A program made the translations under genes and the position numbers. Positions 10,182 to 19,944 of a stretch of 64,000 nucleotides of DNA are shown here, one piece after another; position 1 is the stretch's first letter; the number at the start of each line of letters is the position of its first letter. The stretch lies in contig JASHPH010000323.1 in assembly GCA_030038255.1 (NCBI GenBank), forward strand, positions 47,414 to 111,413. Reading direction: 5' to 3'. The DNA is from Candidatus Sulfotelmatobacter sp. Lineage in GTDB: Bacteria > Acidobacteriota > Terriglobia > Terriglobales > Acidobacteriaceae. The notes beneath the pieces are model-generated. The model worked only from the letters and a program-made list of their open reading frames with translations, was not told the origin of the DNA and did no database searches.

Positions 10182-11069
10182 CTACGCTTTGGCGCCCTTG
10201 TGCGTGTCGACCGTGCTCCACGTTTTATCGGCGGCGTGGCAGAGGTTTTCGAGTGCGCACTCGGCGCAGCGCGGCTTGCGGGCGTAACACAGCTTTCGCC
10301 CGTGCCAGATGACCTGGTGAGAGAAGAGGATCCACTTGTCGCGCGGAACGATTTTCATCAGATCCTGTTCGATTTTCTGGGGATCGTTCTGCGTGGTTAG
10401 CTCGAGGCGGCGTGAAATGCGGTGCACGTGCGTGTCGACGACGACGCCTTCGGCCTTTTTGAACCACGTGCCCAGCACGACGTTGGCGGTCTTGCGGGCC
10501 ACGCCGGGGATGGTGAGGAGCTTGTCCATTTCATCGGGCACCTGGCCGCCGAAGTCGCTGACGATTTTCTTCGCTGCGCCGACAACCGATTTCGACTTGT
10601 TGCGGAAAAATCCCGTGGAGCGTATGTCGGGTTCGAGTTCCTCCGGCGTGAGCGCGGCAAAGGCTTCGACCGTGGGATACTTGCGAAACAGCTCCGGCGT
10701 GACGCGGTTCACATTCACGTCGGTCGATTGCGCGGAAAGAATCGTTGCCACCAGCAACTCCCACGCGCTCGAATGGGTTAGAGCGCAGGTCACGTCGGGA
10801 TAGAGCTGGTCGAGCCGCTTCAGAATCTCTGCCACGCGTTCGGGAGCGATGGGATTGTAGCTGCTCGGCTTCCCCGCAGTCTGGCCCGCAACCTTGCCGG
10901 CGCGAGCTGGCACCGGCTTCGTGCTGGCCTTCTGCCGCTGTTGCGGGGCAGCTTTGCTGCGTTGCTGGGCCGGCCTGCCTGGAGTGACGCTTGCACGTAC
11001 TCGCGTCGTGCGGACTTTGTCCTGGCGGCCGGTGCGGGCGGGCTGGCGGGGCACGACTCCTCGGGGCAT
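10182..11069 (-). CDS. nth: endonuclease III with basic N-terminal extension
   Basis: LVATILSAQSTDVNVNRVTPELF; LTIPGVARKTANVVLGTWF; 4Fe-4S cluster Cys motif CYARKPRCAECALENLC. Confidence 0.93.
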   Translation of the reverse strand: MPRGVVPRQPARTGRQDKVRTTRVRASVTPGRPAQQRSKAAPQQRQKASTKPVPARAGKVAGQTAGKPSSYNPIAPERVAEILKRLDQLYPDVTCALTHSSAWELLVATILSAQSTDVNVNRVTPELFRKYPTVEAFAALTPEELEPDIRSTGFFRNKSKSVVGAAKKIVSDFGGQVPDEMDKLLTIPGVARKTANVVLGTWFKKAEGVVVDTHVHRISRRLELTTQNDPQKIEQDLMKIVPRDKWILFSHQVIWHGRKLCYARKPRCAECALENLCHAADKTWSTVDTHKGAKA

Positions 11070-11359
11070 AGCAATCCTTTCTTTTCCGTCAGTCCTGGCG
11101 ATCAGTCCTTGCGGGCAGTGCCAGCCATCATAGCAACTGGCAATTGCGGATTGCCAATGGCTGATTGCTCTGCCGGGGCACGCGGATCGCAGCCGCAACG
11201 CAACCTTAGCTGCGAAAATGACGACTCGAGATCGCGAATCGAGGGCCGTTCAACTCAGGAATTGGCAAGCCGTACGCTGTCCCTAAGTAACCTCCCTGGC
11301 AATTGACGCGTGCGGTGGGCCTCGGTACTCTGGAGGCAGACTCGACTTAGGAAAATACA

Positions 11360-11584
11360 GTGGCCGTGAATTTGATTCAGCTCGGGCAGGTCTGGCGCAG
11401 CGACGCCGACGGCCAGGACTACCTGGTCACCAAGGTTTACAACGAAGTCTTCACGCAATACGCCATGCTGCGTCCGGCGGGAATCACGGCGCCCAATGCT
11501 CCTACGGTACGCGTGAAAGTTTCGAAGACTCCGCAGGGCGCAACTCTACCCGGCTACGCCTTTACCCAGGACGGATCGTTCTAG
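11360..11584 (+). CDS. hypothetical small protein
   Basis: 74-aa ORF with GTG start in a gap otherwise without genes; gaggcag upstream. Confidence 0.45.
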   Translation: MAVNLIQLGQVWRSDADGQDYLVTKVYNEVFTQYAMLRPAGITAPNAPTVRVKVSKTPQGATLPGYAFTQDGSF

Positions 11585-11716
11585 AAGCAGTTATCAGCAC
11601 CGTGTACCGCGTTTGCGGGGTTCCCTCAAATTCTCCTGCTTCCGATACACTAAGAACGCAGCCTGCAGGCTATCCACGCTTTTCACTGAGAACTGGGTAC
11701 TGACAACTGCTTTTCC

Positions 11717-12361
11717 ATGACTGAGAAAATCCTGGCAATCATTTTTGTGTTCGTAAAGTCGGTCGTTGCCGTGACGGGGTATGGCGGCATCGCCATTCTG
11801 ATGGCGATCGAGTCGGCGTGCATTCCGCTGCCTTCGGAACTGATCATGCCGTTCGGCGGATATCTCGTGTTCGAAGGTACATTCAAGCTGCTGTGGGTAG
11901 CGACGGCGGGGGCGATCGGGTGCAACCTGGGATCGCTGGTGGCCTATGAGATCGGATTCTACGGGGGGCGCCCGCTGGTGCAGCGTTTCGGCCACTGGAT
12001 TCTGATGACCCGACGCGAACTGGACTTTGCCGACCGCTTCTTTGCGCGCTGGGGATACTTGGCCGTTTTCATCGCCCGGCTGTTGCCCGTGATTCGAACA
12101 TTCATTGCCCTGCCGGCAGGCGTGGCGCGTATGCCGCGTGGCCGCTTCCACATCTACACGTTCCTGGGATCGTGGCCGTGGTGCTTCGGCTTGGCTTGGC
12201 TCGGGATGAAGCTGGGCGAGAACTGGCGCGAGCTGGGCAAGTACTTCCACAAGTTCGACGCGGTGATCGGAGTGGCGCTGGTGGTTGGATTCGTGTGGTT
12301 CGTGTGGAATCACTGGCAAAATCGGATCAGGCAAGAGGGCGCAGAGGTCAGTGGTCAGTAG
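11717..12361 (+). CDS. DedA family membrane protein
   Basis: GGIAILMAIESACIPLPSELIMPFGGYL; RLLPVIRTFIALPAGVARMPRGRFHIYTFLGSWPW. Confidence 0.92.
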   Translation: MTEKILAIIFVFVKSVVAVTGYGGIAILMAIESACIPLPSELIMPFGGYLVFEGTFKLLWVATAGAIGCNLGSLVAYEIGFYGGRPLVQRFGHWILMTRRELDFADRFFARWGYLAVFIARLLPVIRTFIALPAGVARMPRGRFHIYTFLGSWPWCFGLAWLGMKLGENWRELGKYFHKFDAVIGVALVVGFVWFVWNHWQNRIRQEGAEVSGQ

Positions 12362-12379
12362 CGTCGGGGTCGGTATGCT

Positions 12380-12820
12380 GTGAGCTGGATCAAACGAAGC
12401 CCGTTTCGAAGCCCGGCGGAGGCCACCGGGCGCATGATCGAAATCCTTGCGCTCGAAGGTCAGCGTGTTGGCGAGCCACTGACCTCGGCGGAATGCGAGA
12501 TCTTGGCCGGCACGGGCGTAATGTCTGAAGAGCTATGGACGAGAGCGCGGGGACTGATCGAGCGAGTTTTCGAGGCTGAGCGCGAATCGGAATCGGACCC
12601 TCGCAATTTCTGCGGCTCTATGGAGTGGGCAAGCGATGCGGCCTGGTCGAACGTGGTGGAGCTCACGTACCAGGTTGTGGACGGGCTTAGGCCAATCCCG
12701 CGCCTGCCGGGCTGGGCCAGGGTAAAAGACAAGATTGCGTTGGTTGGATGCGGATTCCTCGTGGTGCTCTTGATGCTCGCCGGGGTGATTGCGAGCGGCT
12801 TCATTTTTCACTGGAAATGA
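12380..12820 (+). CDS. hypothetical protein with C-terminal TM segment
   Basis: 146-aa ORF ending in a hydrophobic helix; start uncertain. Confidence 0.5.
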   Translation: MSWIKRSPFRSPAEATGRMIEILALEGQRVGEPLTSAECEILAGTGVMSEELWTRARGLIERVFEAERESESDPRNFCGSMEWASDAAWSNVVELTYQVVDGLRPIPRLPGWARVKDKIALVGCGFLVVLLMLAGVIASGFIFHWK

Positions 12821-13190
12821 CCGGCTTAGCCAGCTGTGACGCGACAATCTGCCATTTTTCGCCGCGTTTCATCACCACATCCGAGTAGACATAGCGCACG
12901 ATGGTGCGCTGGCCCTCCCGCTCGATTTCGTCGTTTTCCGAGCCGTGAACCATGGCCACATCGTCCCGCAGAAACCGCACCTGGCGGCCGGTTGAGGTCA
13001 TGGAAAGGAATCGGATCGCGCTGGAGGTCAGGTGGCGAATCAGATCCTGCCGCGTCGAGGCATGTCCTGACTCGTCGTACTGAATGTAGTCTTCGGCGTA
13101 GATGCGCTCGAGTTCGGTGACATCGGCAGCTATTAAGGCGCGGTCGCCGTCGTCAAATAGCTTTAAGATTTGCTGTGCGTCTTCTTTCAT
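12801..13190 (-). CDS. NTF2-like/DUF4440 family protein
   Basis: ILKLFDDGDRALIAADVTELERIYAEDYIQYDESG... typical NTF2-like pattern. Confidence 0.75.
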   Translation of the reverse strand: MKEDAQQILKLFDDGDRALIAADVTELERIYAEDYIQYDESGHASTRQDLIRHLTSSAIRFLSMTSTGRQVRFLRDDVAMVHGSENDEIEREGQRTIVRYVYSDVVMKRGEKWQIVASQLAKPVISSEK

Positions 13191-13229
13191 CGTCGCTCGT
13201 CCCAGGTGACGCTTGCCACCTCATGCGGC

Positions 13230-13292
13230 TAGGGATCCTTCGACTGCGCGCGGGCGTCACGTTCGTGAAGCCCGCGCTCCGCTCAGGATGAC
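13230..13292. repeat. interspersed repeat 'gatccttcgactgcgcgc...cgctcaggatgaca'
   Basis: Shares gatccttcg and gctcaggatgaca ends with 10127-10164. Confidence 0.45.
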
Positions 13293-13383
13293 AAATCGTC
13301 TTGTCTGATTTGTGTCGTCAACCATCTTGCCGCTGATCGCCGCTTAGTGTACAAGCAAAGGACTCACCGATCAGGAGGTCAGC

Positions 13384-13827
13384 ATGTATCGCGCCTTTGC
13401 TGCACTGGTATTCATTGCCGTTTCTTTGCCAATTCTCGCCAGCGCTCAATCCCCAGCTACGACCGACCGGCCCTTTGTCGTCGAGTATTACTACAAGACA
13501 AAATGGGGGCACGCCGATGAATTTCTGAAACTGTTCAAGAAAAATCATTATCCGCTACTGAAGAAGGAAGTGGAGATGGGCCGCATGGTCAAAGTCTGGA
13601 TGGACCAGCCGCGCTATCACACGACCGAAGACGGCCGCTGGGATTTCCGCGTCACCATCGTGTTCAAGAATGCAACCGTGGCCAACGAGCCGTTCGACGA
13701 AGAAGCTCTGAAGAAGCAGTTGTGGCCCGATCAGGAGACCTACACGCGCGACGAGCAGCGGCGGTTCGAGATTCTCGACGCGCACTGGGACTTGCCGGTG
13801 CGGGGAGTGGACCTCGACGCAAAGTAG
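13384..13827 (+). CDS. secreted hypothetical protein
   Basis: Signal peptide MYRAFAALVFIAVSLPILASAQ; SD aggagg directly upstream. Confidence 0.65.
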   Translation: MYRAFAALVFIAVSLPILASAQSPATTDRPFVVEYYYKTKWGHADEFLKLFKKNHYPLLKKEVEMGRMVKVWMDQPRYHTTEDGRWDFRVTIVFKNATVANEPFDEEALKKQLWPDQETYTRDEQRRFEILDAHWDLPVRGVDLDAK

Positions 13828-13955
13828 GATTCACCGCCGAGGGCGCAAAGAGCGCTGAGGGGAAAACAAGCCTAGGTCGAAAAGGTGAGTGGTTAGGAGC
13901 GGCTGGTTTCTCGGGGAAAGTCCCACAACTTCTCGGCGTCTTCGGCGGTAACAGT

Positions 13956-14798
13956 TCAATCCAGCTTTAGGTAGTTGCCGATGATCTTCTCGTTCCACTT
14001 CCAGGGCAGAAGGCGCTTCATGGCGAGCTGAATCTTTGCGTCGCGGCCCACCAGGTAGCGAAGCTTGGGCTGTGGATCTTGCGCGATTTTCGCAATCAGG
14101 CGTGCAACAACGATCGGATCGGCCTTCGGGATCTTCTGAATCACGGAGCGCATACGCAGACTGCGCTGAAAGTTCGGAGAGCTGTTCTTCGTGGCTTCTT
14201 GTCCCATGACCGCACCGCGCGTCCATATGTCCGTTTGAAACGAACCCGGCTCGACCAGCACCACGTTGATGCCGAGCGAGCTGACCTCCATGCGCAGCGA
14301 TTCCGTCCAGCCTTCCAGAGCGTGCTTTGAAGCGGAGTAGCTGCTCACGCTTACCGCCCCGTGCAATCCGGAAATAGACGAAATCTGAATGATGTGTCCC
14401 GAGCGCTGGCGGCGCATGACCGGCAGTACGGCCTTGGGCACAGCCACGGCGCCGAAGAAATTGGTTTCGAACTGCAGGCGCAGTTCTTCCAGGCTGATGT
14501 CTTCGGCGAATCCGCCGACGGCGAAGCCGGCGTTATTGATCAGGCAATCGACACGGCCGTAGTCGCGCACGACACTCTCAACGAACGCAGGCAGCGCCTC
14601 GAAGTTCGTGACATCGAGGAAGCGACTGTCTATCTTGGCACTCACTCCCGCCGCCGCTGCAGCCTGGTCGAGCCGCTCGCGGCGGCCCAGGTCACGCATG
14701 GTGGCTACGACGCGGAATCCCGCGCGGGCCATTTCGATGGAAGTCAGCAATCCGAAGCCGCTGGAGCAGCCGGTGATGATCGCGACAGGTTCAGTCAT
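13956..14798 (-). CDS. SDR family oxidoreductase
   Basis: IITGCSSGFGLLTSIEMA; NNAGFAVGG; SSYSASKHALEGWTESLR. Confidence 0.9.
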   Translation of the reverse strand: MTEPVAIITGCSSGFGLLTSIEMARAGFRVVATMRDLGRRERLDQAAAAAGVSAKIDSRFLDVTNFEALPAFVESVVRDYGRVDCLINNAGFAVGGFAEDISLEELRLQFETNFFGAVAVPKAVLPVMRRQRSGHIIQISSISGLHGAVSVSSYSASKHALEGWTESLRMEVSSLGINVVLVEPGSFQTDIWTRGAVMGQEATKNSSPNFQRSLRMRSVIQKIPKADPIVVARLIAKIAQDPQPKLRYLVGRDAKIQLAMKRLLPWKWNEKIIGNYLKLD

Positions 14799-14972
14799 GG
14801 CAATGGCTTACCACAGGTTCGGCACGAGCCGTAGGTGCAAGAAAAGACAGGAGAAAAAACTGCGCTGCCGCACCAAAATAGTGGGAGAATATACTGCGAA
14901 GGCCGATTTGTCCCCACGCAAAAGCTGCTGAGGCGAAAGCGTCGGCGGACGAAGCGCGCGAAGGAGGCCAAG

Positions 14973-15107
14973 ATGCTCGCCTCAAGAAATCGCCTGACGC
15001 GCAATCCCTACTTTCACTTTCACCCGCTCCACACGATCTTTGCGCTGCTGGGGTCGCTGATCCTGTTTGCGCTGCTGGTGTGGTTTCTGGCCGTGCCTGC
15101 GCGGTAG
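14973..15107 (+). CDS. small single-TM hypothetical protein
   Basis: MLASRNRLTRNPYFHFHPLHTIFALLGSLILFALLVWFLAVPAR; aaggagg SD at 14961. Confidence 0.45.
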   Translation: MLASRNRLTRNPYFHFHPLHTIFALLGSLILFALLVWFLAVPAR

Positions 15108-15252
15108 CGCGCAATCGGGCCGCGGCGGTCTGCCCTGTCGTGTGCAGGGCAGCAATGTTACACGCGGGTAAAAATCACGCCGGAATTTCTCTATCGCATC
15201 GATCGAAATTTGGAATTAGACAGAATCCCTAGCGGTCAACTAGGGTAAGTGC

Positions 15253-15981
15253 ATGGACTCTTTTCTAGCGACGGAAGATTCCCACGTTGATGTGCTGCAC
15301 GAAATCGGCGTGCGTTTGGGCATGGCCGATGGCTTTTACGAGGTGCTGGCCCGCGTGGTGGAATTCGCATCGGCACTGGTGAAGTGCGACTCCTGCCTGA
15401 TTTACGTGCTGGAAGAAGACGAACTGGTGCTGCGGGCGTCAAAGAATCCGCATCCCGACGTGCTCGATTGCCTGAAACTGCGTGTGGGGCAGGGGATTAC
15501 AGGATGGGTGGCGGAGAACGCCGAGCCGGTGGCGATTTCGAAAAAGGCGGCGCTCGATCCTCGTTTTCGAGCTTTCCAGGAGCTGCCCGAGGACAGCTAC
15601 GAGGCATTTCTTTCGGTGCCGCTGATGTGCCGCGGCCGCGTCGTGGGCGTGATTAACCTGCAGCACCGCCAGCCTCACGTTTACCGCCCGCGCGAAATTC
15701 GCATGATTTCCACCATTGGATTTCTGGTGGGTGCAGAGATCGAAATGGCGCGACTGGAAGAGGCAAATCTAACGCTGGCCGAACAGCTGCAGACGCGCAA
15801 ACTGGTCGAACGCGCCAAGGGCATTCTGCAGCGCGAACTGGGACTGGACGAAGAGCAGGCCTACCTGACGCTGCAGAAGCAGAGCCGGCAGAAACGGCGT
15901 CCGATGCGGGAGATTGCCGAAGCCATCATTTTGAGCGATGAGGTGAAGGGGAACTCGCAGAACGTGCGAGCACCTGCGTAA
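15253..15981 (+). CDS. GAF-ANTAR domain protein
   Basis: N-terminal GAF (VGQGITGWVAENAEPVAI); C-terminal ANTAR-like KLVERAKGILQRELGLDEEQAYLTLQKQSRQKRRPMREIAEAII. Confidence 0.85.
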   Translation: MDSFLATEDSHVDVLHEIGVRLGMADGFYEVLARVVEFASALVKCDSCLIYVLEEDELVLRASKNPHPDVLDCLKLRVGQGITGWVAENAEPVAISKKAALDPRFRAFQELPEDSYEAFLSVPLMCRGRVVGVINLQHRQPHVYRPREIRMISTIGFLVGAEIEMARLEEANLTLAEQLQTRKLVERAKGILQRELGLDEEQAYLTLQKQSRQKRRPMREIAEAIILSDEVKGNSQNVRAPA

Positions 15982-16017
15982 TCTTCGCACCCTCCAACTG
16001 TGCTGTATCCTTTTCCC

Positions 16018-16659
16018 ATGATGGCGATCCGAGTCGGTGCTTTTCTTCTGCTGGCTGCGATGGCCAGCGCGCAGACCACCTACACCAAAACCGACGAACC
16101 TAGCCCAAACGAGCCGAAGCTTCCGGTGGTCGACAGTAAGGCATGCCCGGGCCCGAGCCGGCGCGTGGATGGCGTGACGGAGCCGGTTGCCGTGAGAATC
16201 CAGAAAACTGAGCCGATGTATTCGACGTGGGAAGAAAAGCGGACTGCCGTTGCCACGCTCAAGGTGGGCGAAGAGGTGAAAGTCTGGGCGGGCGTCAATG
16301 TGGTACGGGAACCCAACAAGGCTCGAGTTTTACAACCGAGCGAGCCGGATGAAAAACCGGTTCTCAAGCCAGGCGACGAGATATTGAACTACGGCTTCCG
16401 TGGCGACGGGAACTATGTTTTCTGGGCGCAGGGAGTCTGGTTCACGGAGTACTACGAAAATGAAGGCGACCTGAAGGGTGCCTGCGGCTTTGCCGACAAG
16501 AGTTTGTGCACGTTCGCGTTCTTCAAGAAGGGCGTACAGGAGTGGTGGGTGCAGGTCAAAACCAACAGCGGCGTTACCGGATGGGTGCTGGCCAGCAAGC
16601 AAACGCGCGACAAGACCTGGAGCGATGCCAACTTTGGCGATCTGTGCATGATGGACTGA
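16018..16659 (+). CDS. secreted protein, possible SH3-like domain
   Basis: Signal peptide MMAIRVGAFLLLAAMASAQ; GVTGWV motif near the C-terminus. Confidence 0.5.
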   Translation: MMAIRVGAFLLLAAMASAQTTYTKTDEPSPNEPKLPVVDSKACPGPSRRVDGVTEPVAVRIQKTEPMYSTWEEKRTAVATLKVGEEVKVWAGVNVVREPNKARVLQPSEPDEKPVLKPGDEILNYGFRGDGNYVFWAQGVWFTEYYENEGDLKGACGFADKSLCTFAFFKKGVQEWWVQVKTNSGVTGWVLASKQTRDKTWSDANFGDLCMMD

Positions 16660-16796
16660 TGCGCTCGACCCTCGAAAATCGCCGAGTTCCTTTCTAAGCA
16701 ATTCAACAATGTGGACCTGCCGTTGAGGTGACTTTCCGTACATTTAGGCGAACGCGTTTGCCAAACTCGTATCCAATATGAGACCATCTCCAGTTC

Positions 16797-16824
16797 TGGT
16801 GACGGTGGCTAGCCACCGTCACCA
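16797..16824. promoter_or_regulatory. perfect 28-bp palindrome next to the SD of the inositol-3-phosphate synthase gene
   Basis: TGGTGACGGTGGCTAGCCACCGTCACCA equals its own reverse complement; SD aggagg at 16826-16831, ATG 16838. Confidence 0.6.
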
Positions 16825-16837
16825 CAGGAGGACGCTC

Positions 16838-18358
16838 ATGTATCAGAAACGACCTGGAGTTTTCATGGCCGACTGGTGGGATGCCGACGGCCGCCGTCAT
16901 CGTAAACAGTTTGCTAATGCTGCAGCAGCGCGGGAACATGAGCACCGCGAGACCGCCCTGGCCCACGCCGAACGAGCCAGCCGCGAGATGAAACTCGCCG
17001 GGCAGGCAGGTGGCGGTAAAAAGGCGCATTCGAAAGTGGTGGAAAACGGCTCCATCGAGCCAGCGAAAGGGAAGCTGGGCGTGATGATCCCCGGCATGGG
17101 CGCGGTGGCGACCACGTTCGTTGCCGGGGTAGAGGCCATCCGCAAAGGGCTGGCCAAGCCGATCGGCTCGCTCACGCAGATGGGCACGGTGCGGTTGGGC
17201 AAGCGCACGGAAGGCCGGTCTCCAAAGATCAAGGAATTCGTTCCGCTGGCCGGACTTGACGACCTGGTCTTCACAGGATGGGACATTTTCGAGGACAACA
17301 TGTATGAAGCGGCGTCGAATGCCGGCGTCCTCGACCAGCGGCTGCTGGATCAGCTCAAACCATTTCTGTCCAAGATCACTCCACGTCCGGCGGTCTTCGA
17401 TCACAACTACGTGAAGAAGATCGACGGGCCCAACGTAAAGAAGGCCAAGAACAAGATGGACCTGGCCGAGCAGCTGCGCGCCGACATCCGCGAGTTCCGC
17501 AAGTCGAGCGGGGCCAGCCGCCTCATCACCATGTGGTGCGGTTCGACCGAGTCGTATATCGAGCCGACGGCGGCCCATCAGTCGGTGAAGGCGTTCCAGA
17601 AGGCGCTGCAGGAAAATGACGAAATGATCGCGCCTTCGATGATCTACGCCTACGCCTCGCTGATGGAAGGCGTGCCCTTCGCCAACGGCGCGCCGAACTT
17701 AACCGTGGACCTGCCCGTGATGCTGGAGCTTTCGCGCAAAAACGAAGCTCCGATCTGTGGCAAAGATTTCAAGACCGGGCAGACGCTGATGAAGACTGTG
17801 CTCGCGCCGGCGTTCAAGGCGCGCCTGCTTGGGCTGAGCGGATGGTACTCGACCAACATTCTGGGCAATCGCGATGGCGAGGTGTTGGACGATCCGGGGT
17901 CGTTCAAAACGAAGGAAGAATCGAAGCTGGGCGTGCTGGAGCACATTCTGCAGCCGGGGCTGTACCCGGAGCTCTACGGCAACATGTTCCACAAGGTTCG
18001 CATCAACTACTACCCGCCACGCGGTGACAACAAAGAGGGGTGGGACAATATCGACATCTTCGGGTGGCTCGGCTATCCGATGCAGATCAAAGTCGATTTC
18101 CTCTGCCGTGACTCGATTCTCGCCGCGCCCATCGTACTCGATCTGGTCTTGTTCCTCGATCTCGCGCAGCGGTGCTCAGAGCTAAAGGGGCTGGGCATCC
18201 AGGAGTGGCTCAGCTTTTACTTCAAGTCGCCGATGACGGTGCCGGGGCTGTATCCGGAGCACGACTTGTTCATTCAGCTGATGAAGCTGAAGAACACGCT
18301 GCGGCACTTAAAGGGCGAAGAACTTATTACGCACCTGGGGCTGGAATACTACGATTAA
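16838..18358 (+). CDS. inositol-3-phosphate synthase with integrase-Arm-like N-terminal extension
   Basis: KGKLGVMIPGMGAVATTFVAGVEAIRKG, GWDIFEDNMYEAA, CRDSILAAPIVLDL; about 75-residue extension MYQKRPGVFMADWWDADGRRHRKQFANAAAAREHEHRETA. Confidence 0.85.
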   Translation: MYQKRPGVFMADWWDADGRRHRKQFANAAAAREHEHRETALAHAERASREMKLAGQAGGGKKAHSKVVENGSIEPAKGKLGVMIPGMGAVATTFVAGVEAIRKGLAKPIGSLTQMGTVRLGKRTEGRSPKIKEFVPLAGLDDLVFTGWDIFEDNMYEAASNAGVLDQRLLDQLKPFLSKITPRPAVFDHNYVKKIDGPNVKKAKNKMDLAEQLRADIREFRKSSGASRLITMWCGSTESYIEPTAAHQSVKAFQKALQENDEMIAPSMIYAYASLMEGVPFANGAPNLTVDLPVMLELSRKNEAPICGKDFKTGQTLMKTVLAPAFKARLLGLSGWYSTNILGNRDGEVLDDPGSFKTKEESKLGVLEHILQPGLYPELYGNMFHKVRINYYPPRGDNKEGWDNIDIFGWLGYPMQIKVDFLCRDSILAAPIVLDLVLFLDLAQRCSELKGLGIQEWLSFYFKSPMTVPGLYPEHDLFIQLMKLKNTLRHLKGEELITHLGLEYYD

Positions 18359-18364
18359 CTAATT

Positions 18365-18420
18365 TCACCACGGAGGCACGGAGAAAGGCAGAAAAGAAGT
18401 TCTCTCCGTCTCCGTGGTGA
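18365..18420. terminator. bidirectional hairpin between convergent genes
   Basis: tcaccacggag(gc)acggaga - 18 nt loop - tctccgtctccgtggtga; 11+7 bp stem with 2-nt bulge. Confidence 0.6.
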
Positions 18421-18426
18421 GCCGCT

Positions 18427-19716
18427 CTAAGCAATCTTTTTCTCCCGCCTATATTCGTCGAACTTCGTCAAGAAGCGGTCGATGTCCTTTTTCTGCAGGT
18501 AGTAGGGAGTGGAGAGGCGCAGCTTGTGCGGATCGCCGCCGCGGATTTTGATCTTGTGCGCGGTCCACATCCAGTTCTCAAGCTCCATGCGCTGGATGGG
18601 CGGCACGTTCACGCTGACAATAGCGCAGCGCAGGGCGGGATCGGGCGAGGTCCAGGACTCGGCGCCGCGCTTCTGCATCTCGGCGAGAATGTAGTCGGCG
18701 AGCGCGCGGTGGCGGCGCTCGATGCGGTCCAGGCCAACGTCATTAGCGAGCTTGATCGACGCGCGCAATCCCCAGAGCGCAGGCACATTCGAGCTGCCGA
18801 TACGCTGGAAGCGCTCGGCGCGCAGCTTGGGGTCGTTCCAGCCTTCGGTGGCGATGGTGTTCCACAGGCGGTCGATCACCTCATCGCGAACGTACAAAAA
18901 GCCTGATCCTTTGGGTGCGAGCAGCCATTTGTGCGGGCTGGAGGAATACATGTCGCATCCGAGTTCGTGCAGGTCCAAGCGCATCATGCCGGGGACGTGC
19001 GCGCCGTCGACGGCCGAAAGAATTCCTTTGGTGCGGGCCAGAGCGCACAGATCTTTCGCCGGGAGCACCACGCCCGAAAAAGTCGTGATGTGGCTGAAAA
19101 ACAGCACGCGGGTGCGCGGCGTGATGGCGTCGTTGACCAGGTTCAGCACCTGCGCTGCCTCTTTGACGGGGCGGGGAAGCGTGATGCGCTTCACGACGAT
19201 GCCGTAGCGCTTGGCCTTCAGATTCCAGGGATGCTCGCCGCCGGGATGCTCCTGGTCGGTCATGAGCACTTCGTCGCCGGCCTGCATGTCCACGCCGTTG
19301 GCGATGTAGCTATTAGCTTCGGTGGCATTACGCAAAAGGGCAATTTCGTCACGCTTGCAGCCGACGAACTCCGCCAGCGGGTCGCGGAACTCGTTCCAGG
19401 CGGCGTACCCCCAGATGGGATAGTCCTCGGGATCCTGCGCGTCCATCTTTTCCGTAGTCGCGTAGCCATCGAAAATCGCGCGCAGGACGGGCGCGGGGCT
19501 CGACCCGACGGTGCCGTTGTTCAGGTAGATTTCGTCTTCCGGGATGAGGAACTGGCGGCGGATTTCAGCCCAGTAGGCGTCTTCGTTCTTGTCGAGCAAG
19601 GAGTGGTCGGGCATCGGCGGAATCTTTTCGAGCTGGGCGAATAGGTTGCCCCGCAAGGCAAGGGACGCGGCAAATCCAGCTACGGTCGTGGAAAGGAAAT
19701 GACGGCGGTCGAGCAT
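18427..19716 (-). CDS. Tat-signal class V aminotransferase-fold PLP protein
   Basis: [76 protein letters not shown]. Confidence 0.88.
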   Translation of the reverse strand: MLDRRHFLSTTVAGFAASLALRGNLFAQLEKIPPMPDHSLLDKNEDAYWAEIRRQFLIPEDEIYLNNGTVGSSPAPVLRAIFDGYATTEKMDAQDPEDYPIWGYAAWNEFRDPLAEFVGCKRDEIALLRNATEANSYIANGVDMQAGDEVLMTDQEHPGGEHPWNLKAKRYGIVVKRITLPRPVKEAAQVLNLVNDAITPRTRVLFFSHITTFSGVVLPAKDLCALARTKGILSAVDGAHVPGMMRLDLHELGCDMYSSSPHKWLLAPKGSGFLYVRDEVIDRLWNTIATEGWNDPKLRAERFQRIGSSNVPALWGLRASIKLANDVGLDRIERRHRALADYILAEMQKRGAESWTSPDPALRCAIVSVNVPPIQRMELENWMWTAHKIKIRGGDPHKLRLSTPYYLQKKDIDRFLTKFDEYRREKKIA

Positions 19717-19920
19717 CGGGCCTCCTGGGGAAATCAACGGAAGGGGCTATGGTACGACCGCATACGACCGCTGGCAAGGAGGGAGCTACACGGGGAATCC
19801 CCTACACGGAGAAACAATTGTCTCGTTCCGGGCCGGGCAAGTGCCGGATAACCCAAACCCCCGGCGTCGGCGTCTAAATTATTAGCCCCACAGGAGGTCT
19901 TGGTGTCTTCCCACCGGGGG

Positions 19921-19926
19921 TATAAT
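19921..19926 (+). promoter_or_regulatory. possible -10 box TATAAT upstream of M48 protease
   Basis: TATAAT 19 nt before ATG 19945; only a weak -35 (ttggtg, 15-nt spacing). Confidence 0.3.
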
Positions 19927-19944
19927 TGAGCAGGGAGTAGTCCT

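Noticed and set aside
18365-18420. Could the long inverted repeat be a mobile element end?
   Set aside because: It lies exactly between two convergent genes and has terminator geometry; no transposase or target duplication.
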